64,000 nt of DNA from Boesenbergia rotunda (GCA_024364735.1 JAGFNQ010000845.1:124001-188000), one strand, 5' to 3'. Positions 1-11,160 are shown, numbered from the stretch's first letter. Numbers and translations: made by a program. Notes: a model not told the origin generated them from the letters alone.

Positions 1-966
1 GATACATCTACTATTATAGAGCCTCCAGGTATTATCCAGCACGCTCAGGTAAGTATTTCTCCTCATTCTTCAGAAAAATTCAGTGAGGTACCTAGGGATG
101 ATTCTATTGACTCTGATGAATTTATTGATATACCTTGTGTAGAGATTGTTTGTGAAAATCCAATAGAGGTACCAAACATTGATTTTATTGATCATCATGC
201 ATTACTTGACACATCCATTGTAAATATGAATAGTGAAATAATTTTAGAGGCACCCATAATGGATGTAGTTTGTTATGATGAATCTTTAGATACATCTTTT
301 GTGGATATGACTAGTGAAAATTTTTTAGAAGTGCCTGAAATGGATGTTATTTATTTTGATGAATCTCTTGTTATGTCTTATGCTGAAAATGAATGTGAAA
401 GACTTTTGGAGATACTTGATATTGATTTGATTGGCTGTGACCCTTTGCTTGATACATCCTTTGTAGACGATAACTGTGAAATTTCTATTGATGAGCCAGA
501 AATTGATTTCTTTATTTGTGATGAGCTCCTGGATGCAAATTTTGTAGAAAATGATTTTGAAAATTTTATTGAGGCACCACAAATTGATTTAATTGGACAT
601 GATGCAGATTTAGATTTATTTCATGCAGAAACTGAACTTATATCATTTCTTTCTGACCCTGAACGCTTGAGAGAGGTATTACATGTTTTTGCAGGGTCCA
701 GAAGACTTCAGGAGTGGGTACTCCAACTGAACAGACTTCAGCCTCCTGGAAGGACTTCTGAAGGGCATCAAGAAGGAGGAGATGATCTGACTTTAATTAA
801 AAACACTCCATCCCTTGAATGGCTCTTGAACCTGAATCGACTTAGGCCACCAGAGCAATTTTTTGTAAAGTTCAAGTGTGGGGGAGTTCCAACACTCTCA
901 GCCACCCAGACACCTCCACTACCACGGTGGAGGCTACTTTTGGATCGACTCCGTCCACCAGAATAA
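1..966 (+). CDS. Partial acidic repeat protein, unknown function
   Basis: The frame is open from the first base of the window to a TAA at 964-966, so the true start lies to the left; the first Met is at 226. Residues encoded by 154-639 form six head-to-tail repeats of exactly 27 residues (81 bp), with pattern E-x-[FI]-[LI]-E-[VA]-P-x-[IM]-D-x-x-x-x-D-[ED]-x-L-D-x-S-[FY]-V. A more divergent seventh copy lies at 73-153. The C-terminus carries three copies of a different motif, W-x-L-x-L-[ND]-R-L-[RQ]-P-P. No catalytic domain is recognised. A purine-rich tract (868-886) inside the 3' end of the frame and another just after the stop (966-973) resemble LTR-element polypurine tracts, so it may be the last part of a retrotransposon polyprotein or an added 3' ORF. 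That is inference; a host gene is not excluded. Confidence 0.5.
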   Translation, partial: DTSTIIEPPGIIQHAQVSISPHSSEKFSEVPRDDSIDSDEFIDIPCVEIVCENPIEVPNIDFIDHHALLDTSIVNMNSEIILEAPIMDVVCYDESLDTSFVDMTSENFLEVPEMDVIYFDESLVMSYAENECERLLEILDIDLIGCDPLLDTSFVDDNCEISIDEPEIDFFICDELLDANFVENDFENFIEAPQIDLIGHDADLDLFHAETELISFLSDPERLREVLHVFAGSRRLQEWVLQLNRLQPPGRTSEGHQEGGDDLTLIKNTPSLEWLLNLNRLRPPEQFFVKFKCGGVPTLSATQTPPLPRWRLLLDRLRPPE

Positions 967-1605
967 AGGGGAGTTTGATTTTTCTTGTATTTTCTTTTAT
1001 TTCATTTTCATTTTCATGCTTCCTAGAATTAGAATTTTCCTTTAAACTGAGTCCTTGTAAATAAATGCATGTTATTTCTTTTGTCACTTTTTCTTGCATG
1101 AGTAGAAATAAAAGTATCCCTTTAGGTATTCTCCATGGCATGTTAGAGTCTTCTGAAAACAAATTAAATTTGATTGTCAAAACTTAGGGATTGAGTTCAT
1201 GGACGAATTCTTGGATGCTTGAGTACTACTTTGCTTTAGATTCTTAATTGAAGATTTGAGATGAAGTATTTTTGCCTAGTGAGAATTAGCCTTAGCCTTG
1301 TGTGAACAGAGAGGAGAGGACAGGAGCAAGCGGCAGATGAACGCAAACCCGAGAGGAGAGGAGCTGAGAGCGTGAACGCGAGAGGCGAGCGACGCCGACG
1401 AGCGTGAGTGCATGAGGAGTGAGGACTGCGTGCAGCCGAGCGGGGAATTAGGGATTTTAGGGTTTAGATGGGTCATGGGTTTACCTTTTAGGCTTTTATT
1501 TTACTGTTTTACATTTTACCCCAACAGGCAGCAACCGCCAACCGGTCCAACCCACCCTGCGCCGCCTGCTGTCCAGCCCCCACGGCCCACTCAATCCGAA
1601 CTAAT
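967..1605. other. Non-coding stretch, no gene seen
   Basis: A T-rich stretch with the look of a 3' untranslated region (967-1270) is followed by a GC-richer patch (1300-1480). Short frames exist on both strands but none has recognisable protein character. Confidence 0.4.
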
Positions 1606-1789
1606 AATTTCGGTTTATTCAGTTTAACCGAATAACAACGTGAAAAATCGAAACCGAACCGATATATCCGAAATAACCGAATTTTAAAAACCGAATTAAC
1701 CGAAATTTCGAATTAACCAACCCGAAATTAAAAAATCGATTGGTTCGGTCGGTTTATTCGGTTTACCCGAATTTTTGCTCACCCCTAGG
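1606..1789. mobile_element. hAT-like terminus with AACCGAA subterminal repeats
   Basis: Degenerate AACCGAA and TTCGGTT motifs are repeated many times between 1606 and 1775. The block ends at the right with TTTTGCTCACCCCTA, which read on the - strand is TAGGGGTGAGCAAAA. This is the usual start of Ac/Ds-like (hAT) elements in plants, which carry AACCGA-type subterminal repeats. The matching left terminus and an 8-bp target duplication were not found, so only one end is supported. It abuts the truncated left edge of the neighbouring LTR. Confidence 0.55.
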
Positions 1790-2671
1790 ACAGATGGCAC
1801 GACTAGAGGGAAGGGTGAATAGTCGGTCACCCACTTGATTCGTCAATTCTTCCTACACGTGTTAGTGCGCAACGGAATATAAAACAAACTAAAACTAACA
1901 CAAAGGAAGACAAACCGATTTAATGTGGTTCGGAGATGAAGCTCCTACTCCACGGCTGCCCGTAAGGTGGACGATCTCGATCCGTCGGTGGATGACTCCC
2001 CGGAAAACCTCCGGCTAGCTCATGTTGGTCCTTGTGGGTGGAGAAACCTCGCCACAAACTCCCGACGACACCTGAGCACTTGGAGACTACTAATAAGCTT
2101 TACCCAAGCTTATTTCGTCAACCTTTGCCCAGCCAATCCGAGCTCTTTTAAATAGAGCTCACAGCTAAAACAACCGTTACCAGACGACTGGTCCACTTGG
2201 ATTCAAACGTTACAACCCAACGCTCGAATTCCAGCTGACACCAGTCGACTGCTACATGCAACAGTCGACTGATCTTTCTATGCCCAACACTAGTCGACTG
2301 CTACATGATGCAGTTGACTGCCCAAACCCTAAACCTAGGGTTTCAACCCCGAGTATAGTCACTCAGCACTCGTCCTCACCCGACCAACCTAAACCTAGCC
2401 TTCTAGCCTCCTCCATCAGCCTTGCGTCCCTCGAATGCCTCCCTATCCTTCACGCCTTACCTTCTGGAGCTTCCTTCGGCCTCGGTCCTTGTTGTCAGTT
2501 CTTCTATTGCCAAGATGCCACTTGGACTTTTTTCTTTTGCCAAGATGTCATTTGGACTTCCCTTATTGTACTTGTATCTTGCATACTCACAATGCATATT
2601 AAATACAACAATAAACCTAACTTAAACCTTTACCCAAACATCAAAACTCAAGATACCTAGATTGCTCCAAC
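1790..2671 (-). mobile_element. Decayed LTR, same group as the gag-only elements
   Basis: Read on the - strand from 2671 it begins TGTTGGAGCAATCTA, nearly the same start as the LTR at 63743 (+) and close to the LTRs at 44453-50726 (TGTTGGTGCAATCTT). The opposite edge (GACAGATGGCACGACTAGAG) aligns with the LTR edge at 44460-44475, but the terminal TGTT is missing. It contains several AGTCGACT palindromes (2230-2310) where its relatives carry AATCGATT. A TATA-like TATTTAAA lies on the - strand near 2148. No second LTR or internal region is attached, so it is a solo or truncated LTR. Confidence 0.65.
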
Positions 2672-2934
2672 AGAGAATACCTGCATCCGAACCACAATCT
2701 ATTATTTTAAATTCAAAATTATGAAAAAGTGATTCGGATGTCTCAAAAAGTGAATTGCAAAAAGGAAGTTATTGACGGGAGAGGTCTAAAAAGAATAAAC
2801 TATTTTTTATGCGTCCTTTGATAAAAAATAAACCCTAGAATATTTTTTTTAATAAATAATATTTTTACGTGCACCCTTTTTAGTAAAAAGTTGGAAAGAC
2901 AATTTCCTTTCGTTTATTTTTTGGGGAAATGATC

Positions 2935-3555
2935 CTAAACTCCCTGCATGTAAACTCAACTCCTTCTTTAGTCTCTGCATCAGAAAAAATTTATTTTCAC
3001 TCCCTACATGCAAAGTTTAATGTGCTTCAACTACAGATTTACCAAATTACCCTCAATTTTTTTAGTACAAAGGTCTAAAATAAAGTATAATTCTTCATAA
3101 ATTCAGCATTATTTAATTAAAATCTAATATATTTTCTATCAAATTATGTATTGCCTAATCAATTCATCCTAAGCTAATCAATTGATATGAATTCCCAATC
3201 AATTGATCAGACGGAAAAAGAATTATCCTCAATTTGATAGAAAATATACTAAATTCTAATTTAAATATACTAAATTTAGAAAGAATTATACTTATTTTTT
3301 AAACTTTCTGCATTTGAAAAAAGGATGATACTCAATTTAATAGAAAATATACTAGATTCTAATTATATGATATTGAACTCAGGAGGAATTATATCTAATT
3401 TTGGACTTTTTAACTTAAAAATAATGAGGGTAATTAGGTAAATCAATATATATTAGGAGTTGAAATAAATAAAACTTTGTATGTAGGAAGTGGAAATGAA
3501 CTTTTTTTGATATAGGGATTGAAGATAAAATTTAATATGTAATTGGGGATTAAAA
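2935..3555. mobile_element. Foldback element with about 130-bp terminal inverted repeats
   Basis: The left arm (about 2935-3063, starting CCTAAACTCCCTGCATG) is matched in inverted orientation by about 3418-3555 (AGGAAGTGG ... TTGGGGATT). Similarity runs through the whole arm with scattered mismatches. Long imperfect terminal inverted repeats without coding capacity fit a Mutator-like (MULE) or foldback MITE. No target duplication was established. It lies about 550 bp upstream of the OTU gene start. Confidence 0.55.
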
Positions 3556-3709
3556 GACAATTTACAATTATTTTTTTCTTTAAATATTTTTCTTTGTTTC
3601 CTTTTGTTTAGAACTCCAGAATTTCTACCCCGAAATAACCTCACCGTCCATTCGTCGTTGACAAAACGATCCCCGTCCACCGCCGTTCCTCAATTGAACA
3701 ATCTTTGCG

Positions 3710-3715
3710 CACGTG
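3710..3715. promoter_or_regulatory. G-box CACGTG in the OTU gene promoter
   Basis: A perfect palindromic CACGTG, flanked by GCG on the left and TCG on the right, lies about 400 bp upstream of the OTU start codon. G-boxes bind bHLH and bZIP factors in plants. Function here is inferred from sequence and position only. Confidence 0.35.
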
Positions 3716-3953
3716 TCGCGCTTTGATAGGGTGCGAAGACGCGTCCCAGATGCCGATGGCGCAGCAAATCAACAACCCTCTCCTAAAAAGTGCAGATGGT
3801 TCGCCATTTGGTCAAAGTCACGTCTCATGATCCGCGACCAAACACATAGTTTCGATCGCCTAGTTCGTTACAAACACGAAATAGAGAATCCTGATACGTT
3901 TATTTGTCTTTTCTGCCCTCCCTCCGACCCTCCGTGGGTCACAGGTTGTTCCG

Positions 3954-3961
3954 TGACGTCA
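3954..3961. promoter_or_regulatory. TGACGTCA palindrome (TGA/bZIP-type site)
   Basis: A perfect eight-base TGACGTCA lies about 150 bp upstream of the OTU start codon. This is the canonical palindromic site for TGA-class and CREB-like bZIP factors. Its use here is inferred. Confidence 0.4.
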
Positions 3962-4111
3962 TATCCCGTCTCACGCGATAATCCTGTCCCAACGGTGCAT
4001 TTTAGCAGTTCTCCTCCTTTTAACGGCAACACACCCTCCGCCCACCGGAAGAGCTGAGGAGAGAGAAAGCAAAGAAGCTAGAAAACAAGAGCAGCGTGAT
4101 CGAAACCGTAG

Positions 4112-7100
4112 ATGGGGAAGCTCCTATCCGACTCAACCTCCGTGGCGGAAATCCTTAGTCCTTCGCCTCTGCCTCTGCCTCCGCCGTCGTCGCTGCCGTG
4201 GCCCGGGCCCACCGCGATTCTAACACAGGAGGCCGCAGATCTGACGTGCGCCGCCAACGCTGCCGCGGGGTGGGCCGCGGTGTCGGGGCTCGAGGAGCAG
4301 CAACGGCGCCGAATGGAGAGGATCCACGCTCGCGGGGTCTTCTGGAAGAACCCAAGAGACGCTGAGGCGACCGGGGTGGCTTTCCGCCTGGAGCACGGCG
4401 GAGATGTCGAGGCGGATGGGAATTGCTTATTCACCGCGGCTAGGCGAGTGCTGGGTCCGAAGGCGCCTAGCGCCCGTGAATTGCGGCAGCGGGGAGTGCG
4501 GCGTTTCCTGGAGGATTACGAAGCAGGGGACGAGGCAGCGAGGGAAGCGGCCGACGGGGCGATCCGTAACTTGTACTCGCCGGATCTCAAAGCTGGGTGG
4601 GGTATACATGTGGTCCAAGAGCTGAAGCTCCTTGCAAGGAAGGAGGACCGCGAGAACTTGGATGCATCCATTCAGGAGCTCGTAGATCTGGGGATGCAAA
4701 GGTATCCTTTTTATTTTCTTTCAACTTTTTTTTTTCTGGCTATTCCCTTTTACCTATATTCCATATTGTTTGATGGTTTAAATCTTTCAGATCTGTTTTA
4801 AAACTTTTCTATTCTTTTTTGATGTAACTTATTTTATAACTGATTGGCAAATATGTTCGGTTATCTTTTGTCTAAAAGTTCGATCAGAATCTATCCGGTG
4901 GTTTCTGATTTCGGGAACATAAGCATTCGACATATTTTGTTGTCCTTTGATTTATCATGCTGTCTCAGAGAACAAAATTAAAAAAAAAAAAATCTTCTTT
5001 TACTCTTCTAGTTATACTAACCCATTCGCATTTTGAGTGATATTTATAATTCGTCTCCCAGTGCCTGACATTTATTAAAGTGTATTTAAAGAGATTTTTA
5101 TCAAGAGATAAACCAATCTGTTTTTCCAATTTTTATTGTGGTGGGTTAATCTTATCGAGATAACATGTAAACCTCATGTCAAACTGTGGCCAAAGCGCCA
5201 TAGACTAGGAAGGCTGTCTGAAACAACATCAAGCGGCAGATGCCAGAGTAAAATAGCTAGAAGCGGCTTCTCCCACATTTTTTTTTGTTTGTATACAGAC
5301 ATGTTTGATAGGGTGTTGAACATAGATGTGGTGGCTGTTGATTTCTTTCTACTATGGTGGTAGCTGGTGTGTAAATATTGAACTCTGGCATTTGCTGGTT
5401 GTTATTGAGCTAGTGAAAAATTTATTGTGGCTGATTGAAGCTGGATGCAACTGAATAATGATCCCTCTCATATAAAAAAACGATTAACGAGGTTTTTCCA
5501 ACCTCGGGCGACCGGCCCGGCCTCACGGAAGTTTCCCACCGGCCGCCGGGGTAAATCGGGAAGCGCTCGCGATGGGCAGTCTAGAAGCCCAGCGTCCCAG
5601 GGTTCGCGCCCCATTTGAAGAATGATCCCTCTCATATAGATCTTTATGAAAGTGTCTTTTTTACCATTAGAGTGTGCCAAATTCTATAATTGACATTGAT
5701 TGAAGAAATTGTGGTTTCCCGTAGTATAAATTATGATGGCACATAATGTACAAAATAGTTGTTTTACATTGGAAATTTTAGAAACAGGTGTACATTATAC
5801 ACAAATGGCTGCATGTACTGTAGAAAATAATTGTAGATGGACACCCTTCAAAAGAAGCAGTCTTCATAGGACATGCATATGTTTAAGGCTGATCTCACCT
5901 CGAATACTTATCAGATGTAAATTTCTTGACTTATTTGGCCATTGCAACCTGTGCATCCAAGTTGGTCAGGATGGTTTCTTACAAATTTTCTGTCTCTCCT
6001 CATTTTGTAGATTAGGATTATGGTCCAATCTACAGTAAGTTAGAGTAATTTATTTTTTATATACGGTTTATGTTGTGAAAATGGAAGATACATGCCCCAA
6101 AACTTAAGTAGAGATTGTTTCCTTGGATCCTATTCTTTAACTCATGTCATCACAGATGTGCAACATACATTATGGTTGTCTTCAAAGTACGTTATCTTGA
6201 ACTTTATTTGCTTTCGCTATGTTGTTCCTTCTCAATTTCTTGTACCTTCTGCAGGCAGGCTTCAATCACCAGAATTCTCTTCTAAATGTTTCTGTTCCTA
6301 GTACTTATATTTGCTTTCATTAACATTCACATTTCTTGAAAAATTATTACATCCTGGATTACTTCTTGAAAATGTGATTACAAGTTAAGGATTTGGGTTT
6401 ATTTTAGAATATTTCTATGCAACCAAATTCTTGAAATGAGTTTCTTTAGGTCACTGATTAAAAAACTTTCATGAACTTTTTGTGACTGAACTAAGGCTAC
6501 GTTTAATAAGGGGTAATCAACCTTGTAATGTAATCAGGATTACATTACAAGATTGATTATTTTGTTTGGTACAATTTTAAAACTGTAATGTAATATAATC
6601 TGTATTACAAAAGCTAGTAAAAGTGTTGTAATCTGGATTACATGCCAACAACATGTAATATGGATTACATTACAGGCTCCATTACATTACAAACTGGATT
6701 ACATTACCGCTAACCAAACGTAGCCTAACTTGCTATGTGAATTTCCAAAGGGAAGTGGCAGCAGAATCTATTTGTAAGGAGAGATGCATCACCATAAATG
6801 ATGGGCCAAGTTGGGCCAAGTATATGTCGATCTCAGGCTCTCCAGAAGATGAATACGATATCATTACTTTACAGTATACAGAAGAGGGATTGCTACTGTA
6901 GATGAGAATCGTGGTGGCCATGCTGCAGCTTTTGGTGATGATATTGCCATTGAGAGTTTGGCTACCGAATTTCGACGGGAGGTCTTTGTAGTAAGTGTCA
7001 AACTCTTTAGCAAACTATACTGGTTGTTCTTTGTTATGCATTTTACATTTCCTATAATTTCTATATTTGCATTTCATAGTTCTGCAAAATTATAGGACAA

Positions 7101-8578
7101 ATTTGATTTTTTTTTTTACTCGAGTAGTTAGGTAAAGTGCAACCTCCTATTTTTCTTGACCCTTGTGCTTTTCTTCAAATTGTATGGAGGATTGAATATG
7201 GCTATTCAGAAATCAAACCCACTTTATTTGACTAAAAAAAGATGTAATTTTGAACACATTTGCATATAACCTGAAATTTTATCTGGATCAGAAAATATAG
7301 AAAAGGAAATTTCACTCTCTGTTTATACATTTTCCTTTAATATTACATAGATATTATGGAAAATTTTGAAACTTCCAGGTTCAAGCTCATGGAGCAGATG
7401 CGATGGTGGATGAAAACAATTGTGTGTTTTTTCTTCCTCATTGTCCAAGGGGTCTAATTTGCGAACCTCCAATTTTCCTATTTATGAAGGGAACAGGTAA
7501 ATAACCCTTCGTTACAATATTCTTTTACTAGTACTATCAACAGTGTGTTTCTATGATCTACTTTTATGGGGAATTTTCCTTACCCATTCACCCCACACTA
7601 GCAATTTAAAATATCCAAATCTCCACAGCTAAGATGTCAGCAATTTTTTGACACTAAGGGTCTCTCTCCTTGAAGAGATAGGTTGAGAATGGATTATAAG
7701 TTGCCACCGAGAATGGATTATAAGTGAGATAATAAGTTAAAGGATCAGTCATCTTTCTTTTATTTTCTGAGAGAGAGAGCGAGATGCACATTTTAATCCA
7801 TATATTTAAGCATCTATCCTTCTAAATTCATCCACCTAAAACCAGAAAAAAAAACTAGTTAATTGTTGTTGATTAGCTCTTCATTTCCATCTGCTCAAGG
7901 AGCCAACTCAAAATGTTAATTTCTTCTCATCTCTCCTCTTCACCTTTGTTTTTTTTTATATGTTCATGCTTTCAATGTACTATCTCTTAAAGGGAAAGAA
8001 GGCCTAAGTTTGCTTATGCAAGCATAGGGATCATGATTTCAACAAATACTTCCCCACGCATAGAAAACACCCATCTTAAATAACAAAAATATTGTGGTTT
8101 CCCTTATTTAAGTATTACGTCTAGAGTTTTAATTCGAATCGTCTAGGTTCTTTCACTTGCTGACATGTTTACCTTCATTTACTGCCTTAACTTTTTCTTG
8201 ACACTGTAATTCAAACCGTTCTCAGTCAATACTTCTCCATGTTTAGGGCCGTAAAATTCACAATTTTATCTGCGACTTTACTGGCTCAATTTTTGTTGAG
8301 AAACTTAGAATAAACATGGATCTTTTGTACTCTTGCGTTCGCCCAGAATACTATCTCCTTATTATCTAAGACTAGTTGATGTTGTTGTTCTACCCATTTT
8401 TTGATAATTTTCATTTAGCAAAAGCTGGTAACTTTTCATTCTTTGCATTCGACCTTGTTCTAAGCAAAAGCTGCATCTGAATACAGGTTGGTGCGGAGCT
8501 GGAGCTGACCATTATGAGCCCTTAATTGCCAGCCCCCTTCCTCTTATTTCCCAGGACAAGGCTGCTCTTGTACTGTGA
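4112..8578 (+). CDS. OTU-domain cysteine protease (deubiquitinase-like), four exons, apparent frameshift
   Basis: Exons: 4112-4701, 6751-6990, 7379-7496 and 8487-8578, all with GT-AG borders and matching phases (AG plus G completes an Arg at the first junction). OTU proteases cleave ubiquitin linkages through a Cys-His-Asp site. Here D102 and C105 lie in EADGNCLF of exon 1, and the catalytic His is in ADHYEPL of exon 4. The N-terminus is Pro/Ala-rich. Exon 2 reads well as far as the GGA TTG codons (to 6892), then meets TAG at 6899-6901; the next frame (from ACT at 6895) is also coherent and runs to the exon end in the right phase. One base is therefore missing around 6893-6894, by mutation or sequencing error. 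Without it the product would be about 346 residues. The start is chosen as the first Met of a long GC-rich frame with an upstream promoter-like region. Substrate is unknown. Confidence 0.8.
5475..5620 (-). mobile_element. SINE-like insertion with 18-bp target duplication
   Basis: The 146-bp GC-rich insert is flanked by a perfect 18-bp direct repeat, AATGATCCCTCTCATATA (5457-5474 and 5621-5638). Read on the - strand it ends in a run of T. Its core (GGTGGGAAACTTCCGTGAGG on the - strand) is shared with a second copy near 20380-20500 and with the last unit of the array ending at 27890. A terminal homopolymer plus a long target duplication indicate target-primed reverse transcription. It lies in intron 1 of the OTU gene. 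Confidence 0.75.
6495..6725. mobile_element. Tourist-like (PIF/Harbinger) MITE, 231 bp
   Basis: Terminal inverted repeats GGCTACGTTT / AAACGTAGCC are flanked by TAA on both sides (6492-6494 and 6726-6728), the 3-bp duplication typical of PIF/Harbinger elements. The interior is made of repeated GTAATGTAATC and GGATTACATTAC motifs in both orientations. Its right end is only 25 bp from exon 2 of the OTU gene, so it replaces most of the branch-point region of intron 1. Confidence 0.85.
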
Positions 8579-9570
8579 GATGTTTCCATTACCCATTTTT
8601 GCTGACTCGAGCTGGATTTTGATTTTCTTCCCCCTTAAATTTAGGTTTTCTCTACCAGGAGGAATTATTAAATTCCTTTGCGTCATTTTTTCCCCCAATC
8701 ATGATCCACTTTGAAGGGTCAGAGCTTTCCCTAATCTCCCGAATCTAATGTGGTCCGTCTGTCAATGTTCATTAGTTAGATTTTTCCAGGAATCTTCTCC
8801 TCCCTTGTCTTGCAAGCACTCGATTCTAGTGCGACTCATGTGAAGGTTTTGATTGTTTTTCTCGGGAAACATAAAAGAATCCATGAAGAGACTGTTTAGA
8901 CTTCAACGTCATTATGTCCACTAATCATGCCTCTGCAGACCGATTAATCCTCCAATCATTTGATCTCTCAAACCAAATTGAAATATTATGGCAAAAAGTG
9001 ACAAGAAGGTGAAATGCTCACCCAGCGTCTTTGTCAGCCCATCTTAAGATTAATACGGAGGAGGTAAATTACGATGACTGAGAAGACAAGAAGTTGAAAG
9101 GAAAGATTTTTATACAGAGTACAGGGATTTACATCCATCAATCCTGTGACTCGAACTTAAAATTTTTAATGATAATTTATCAATTTTTTATCATCTCAAT
9201 TAGGCTCGTGAGGGTAAACCAAATTGAAATATTGCTCGGCCTGCCTGATGTTATGTTGTTAATTAATATACTATTTATCTTTAGTGAATAGAAACATAAT
9301 TAATTCTCATATAATTGATTTAAGATAATCGTAATTAATTCTACAGTCAATTTTAATATTAATATTTACAATTTTATTTTAAAGTTTTAATTAAATATTA
9401 ATACTTTTCATCGATTGAAAAAAAAACAAATTCAAACGTTTAAATTTGCAAAACTAAATAGTGATTGAATTTCTCACTGGCACAATTATTGATATTATTG
9501 AAAGAGCATAAGGATCCGGTTCATAAACTCACAATTGCTTCAAATATTTTGAATCAGAGCCTAAATCTTA
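8579..9570. other. OTU 3' region and intergenic DNA
   Basis: AT-rich sequence follows the OTU stop codon. No gene, RNA or clear element was recognised. Confidence 0.4.
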
Positions 9571-9574
9571 GTAG

Positions 9575-9875
9575 CCATCGGCGGCGGTCCTATTGGGTCT
9601 GGACCTTTCGGAATCGTACGGAAGATTCCACTAAAGTTGTGGGCTATAGAATGAGGCGTCGGCGGTGGCTCTATCGGATCCAGGCCCTTCGGAACCTTGC
9701 GAAAGATTTCACCAAACTCATTGGTGGCAGAAATGGGAGTCGGTGGCGAGTCTATCGGATCAGACCCATGCGAAAAATCTAGCTGAAGTCATTTGCAGTA
9801 GAGATAGGGGTGTTGGTGACGATTCTATCGGATCCGGCCCCTTTGGAACCGTACAGAATATGGCATCGTCGAGAA
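9575..9875 (+). repeat. Minisatellite, about four units of 75-85 bp
   Basis: Four imperfect copies share the core TCTATCGGATCCGGNCC followed by TTCGGAACCGTACGGAAGAT and a purine-rich stretch ending GGCGGTGG. One frame across a unit reads G-G-G-x-I-G-S-x-P-F-G, but the frame changes between units and stops occur, so coding is not supported. Confidence 0.6.
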
Positions 9876-9959
9876 GTCCGCTAGGGATTCGACTAGAATA
9901 GGTAATGGATGCAAAGAATGCCATAGTCATGGCAAGGCAGAGCTTCAAACATCTAATTG

Positions 9960-11160
9960 TATATTAGCAGTGATCTCATCCTAGTTGGCGTGAAATCGGA
10001 TCGCCTACGTGGCACTTTGAGCCTGGTATGGTAGAGCTTGTTCCCACTCTCTAAACCCACGAGGGGCTATGGGCAAGGGTTAGCAACCCTGTTGGTGGTA
10101 GGAATGCCTGTGGTGGCAACCTCCATGCCGACCACCTAGTCCATCGAAGTCTGGTCGCATTATCCGGAGTCCAAGTTCACGGAGGGCACATTTCTATCGG
10201 GGGTCCTCTGATTGCCCTCCCAGACAGGAAAATTGCATACACGGAGGACCGAGTGTGAGACTCGGCACACCGGTCGGCATACCCCGAGTGTGCTACGACT
10301 CAGCGTTCCCTATCATCGAAAGTTGCCCTTGTCCATACAGACCCGCTGACACCTCGCAGGCAAAGGCAGTAGCCGTGTCAGCGCCCGCCGACTCGGGCTT
10401 GACATCACTCGTGTCTGAATAGTGAGAATCTCACTACCATGGTACAACGTCTGACAAGCTGCTGACGCCCTATGCTAATATCAAACAACGCGGTGTCTGT
10501 CGGTTAACTGATATGACCCCTTGATTCTGTCCCCGCATAGGACAAAAGGGGACAAAAAGGGAACATAAAATTGTCGGTTCCCCCCGCTATATAAGATTCT
10601 CCATCCCTCACACACAGGGATGGATAATTTTTGATAGCTACGGTAGTCTCTTAATTAGCTCCTTTTCTCCGTTGAATTCTGACTTGACCGTCGGAACGTC
10701 TTCATCCTCCTCTTGCCAAGGAATTACGCTCCGTCAACGGGGGAGGGATCCTCTGGTCCCAAAATCCCTGGTCCATCCCTGGTCCACACTTAAATTGCGA
10801 CCGGATCGTGATTGCGATCCGACCGCAATTTGCTCCAATCCCCTCTAGGGTTCACCGTGCCCTTCAGGTTATAGTGGGTCGGAGGTGGCGGGCACCGACG
10901 GACTAAACCTAAATCCGGATTTAGGATTTAGGTTTAGATTTAGGTTAGTCCGTCGACCGACCCAACTAACCTGAGGCATGTAACCTAGAGGGATTGGAGC
11001 AAATTGCGTCCAGATCGCAATCACGATCCGGCCGCAATTTAAGTGTGGACCAGGGATAGACTAGGGATTTTGGGACCAGAGGATCTCTCCCCGTCAACGT
11101 GCTGGGACTTCCATCTCATTTGCCGAGAGGATCAAGCAGTTATCTACAGAATCGCTGGAA
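9960..11160 (+). mobile_element. LTR-like block with TATA box, interrupted by a MITE
   Basis: This GC-richer block contains GCTATATAAGATTC at about 10586-10599, a strong TATA box of LTR type, and no coding frame. No terminal TG/CA pair or second copy was identified in the window, so its exact ends and superfamily are uncertain; Ty3/gypsy would be the first guess. Positions 10740-11092 are a separate inserted MITE. Confidence 0.4.
10740..11092. mobile_element. MULE-like MITE, 353 bp, with about 110-bp inverted ends
   Basis: The left arm starts GGGGAGGGATCCTCTGGTCC and the right arm ends GGACCAGAGGATCTCTCCCC. Inverted similarity continues for about 110 bp, through the ATTGCG...CGATCCG...CGCAATTT segments. 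GTCAACG flanks both sides (10733-10739 and 11093-11099) and can be stretched to CCGTCAACG (9 bp) if the element is two bases shorter at each end; 9 bp is the Mutator norm. Related sequence (CTAGGGTTCACCG ... GGTTATAG) recurs near 18130-18230. Confidence 0.75.

Noticed and set aside
4702..4801. Continuation of the OTU frame to a stop at 4801
   Set aside because: The tail is T-rich intron sequence after a good GT donor at 4702, and the phase fits the acceptor at 6750.
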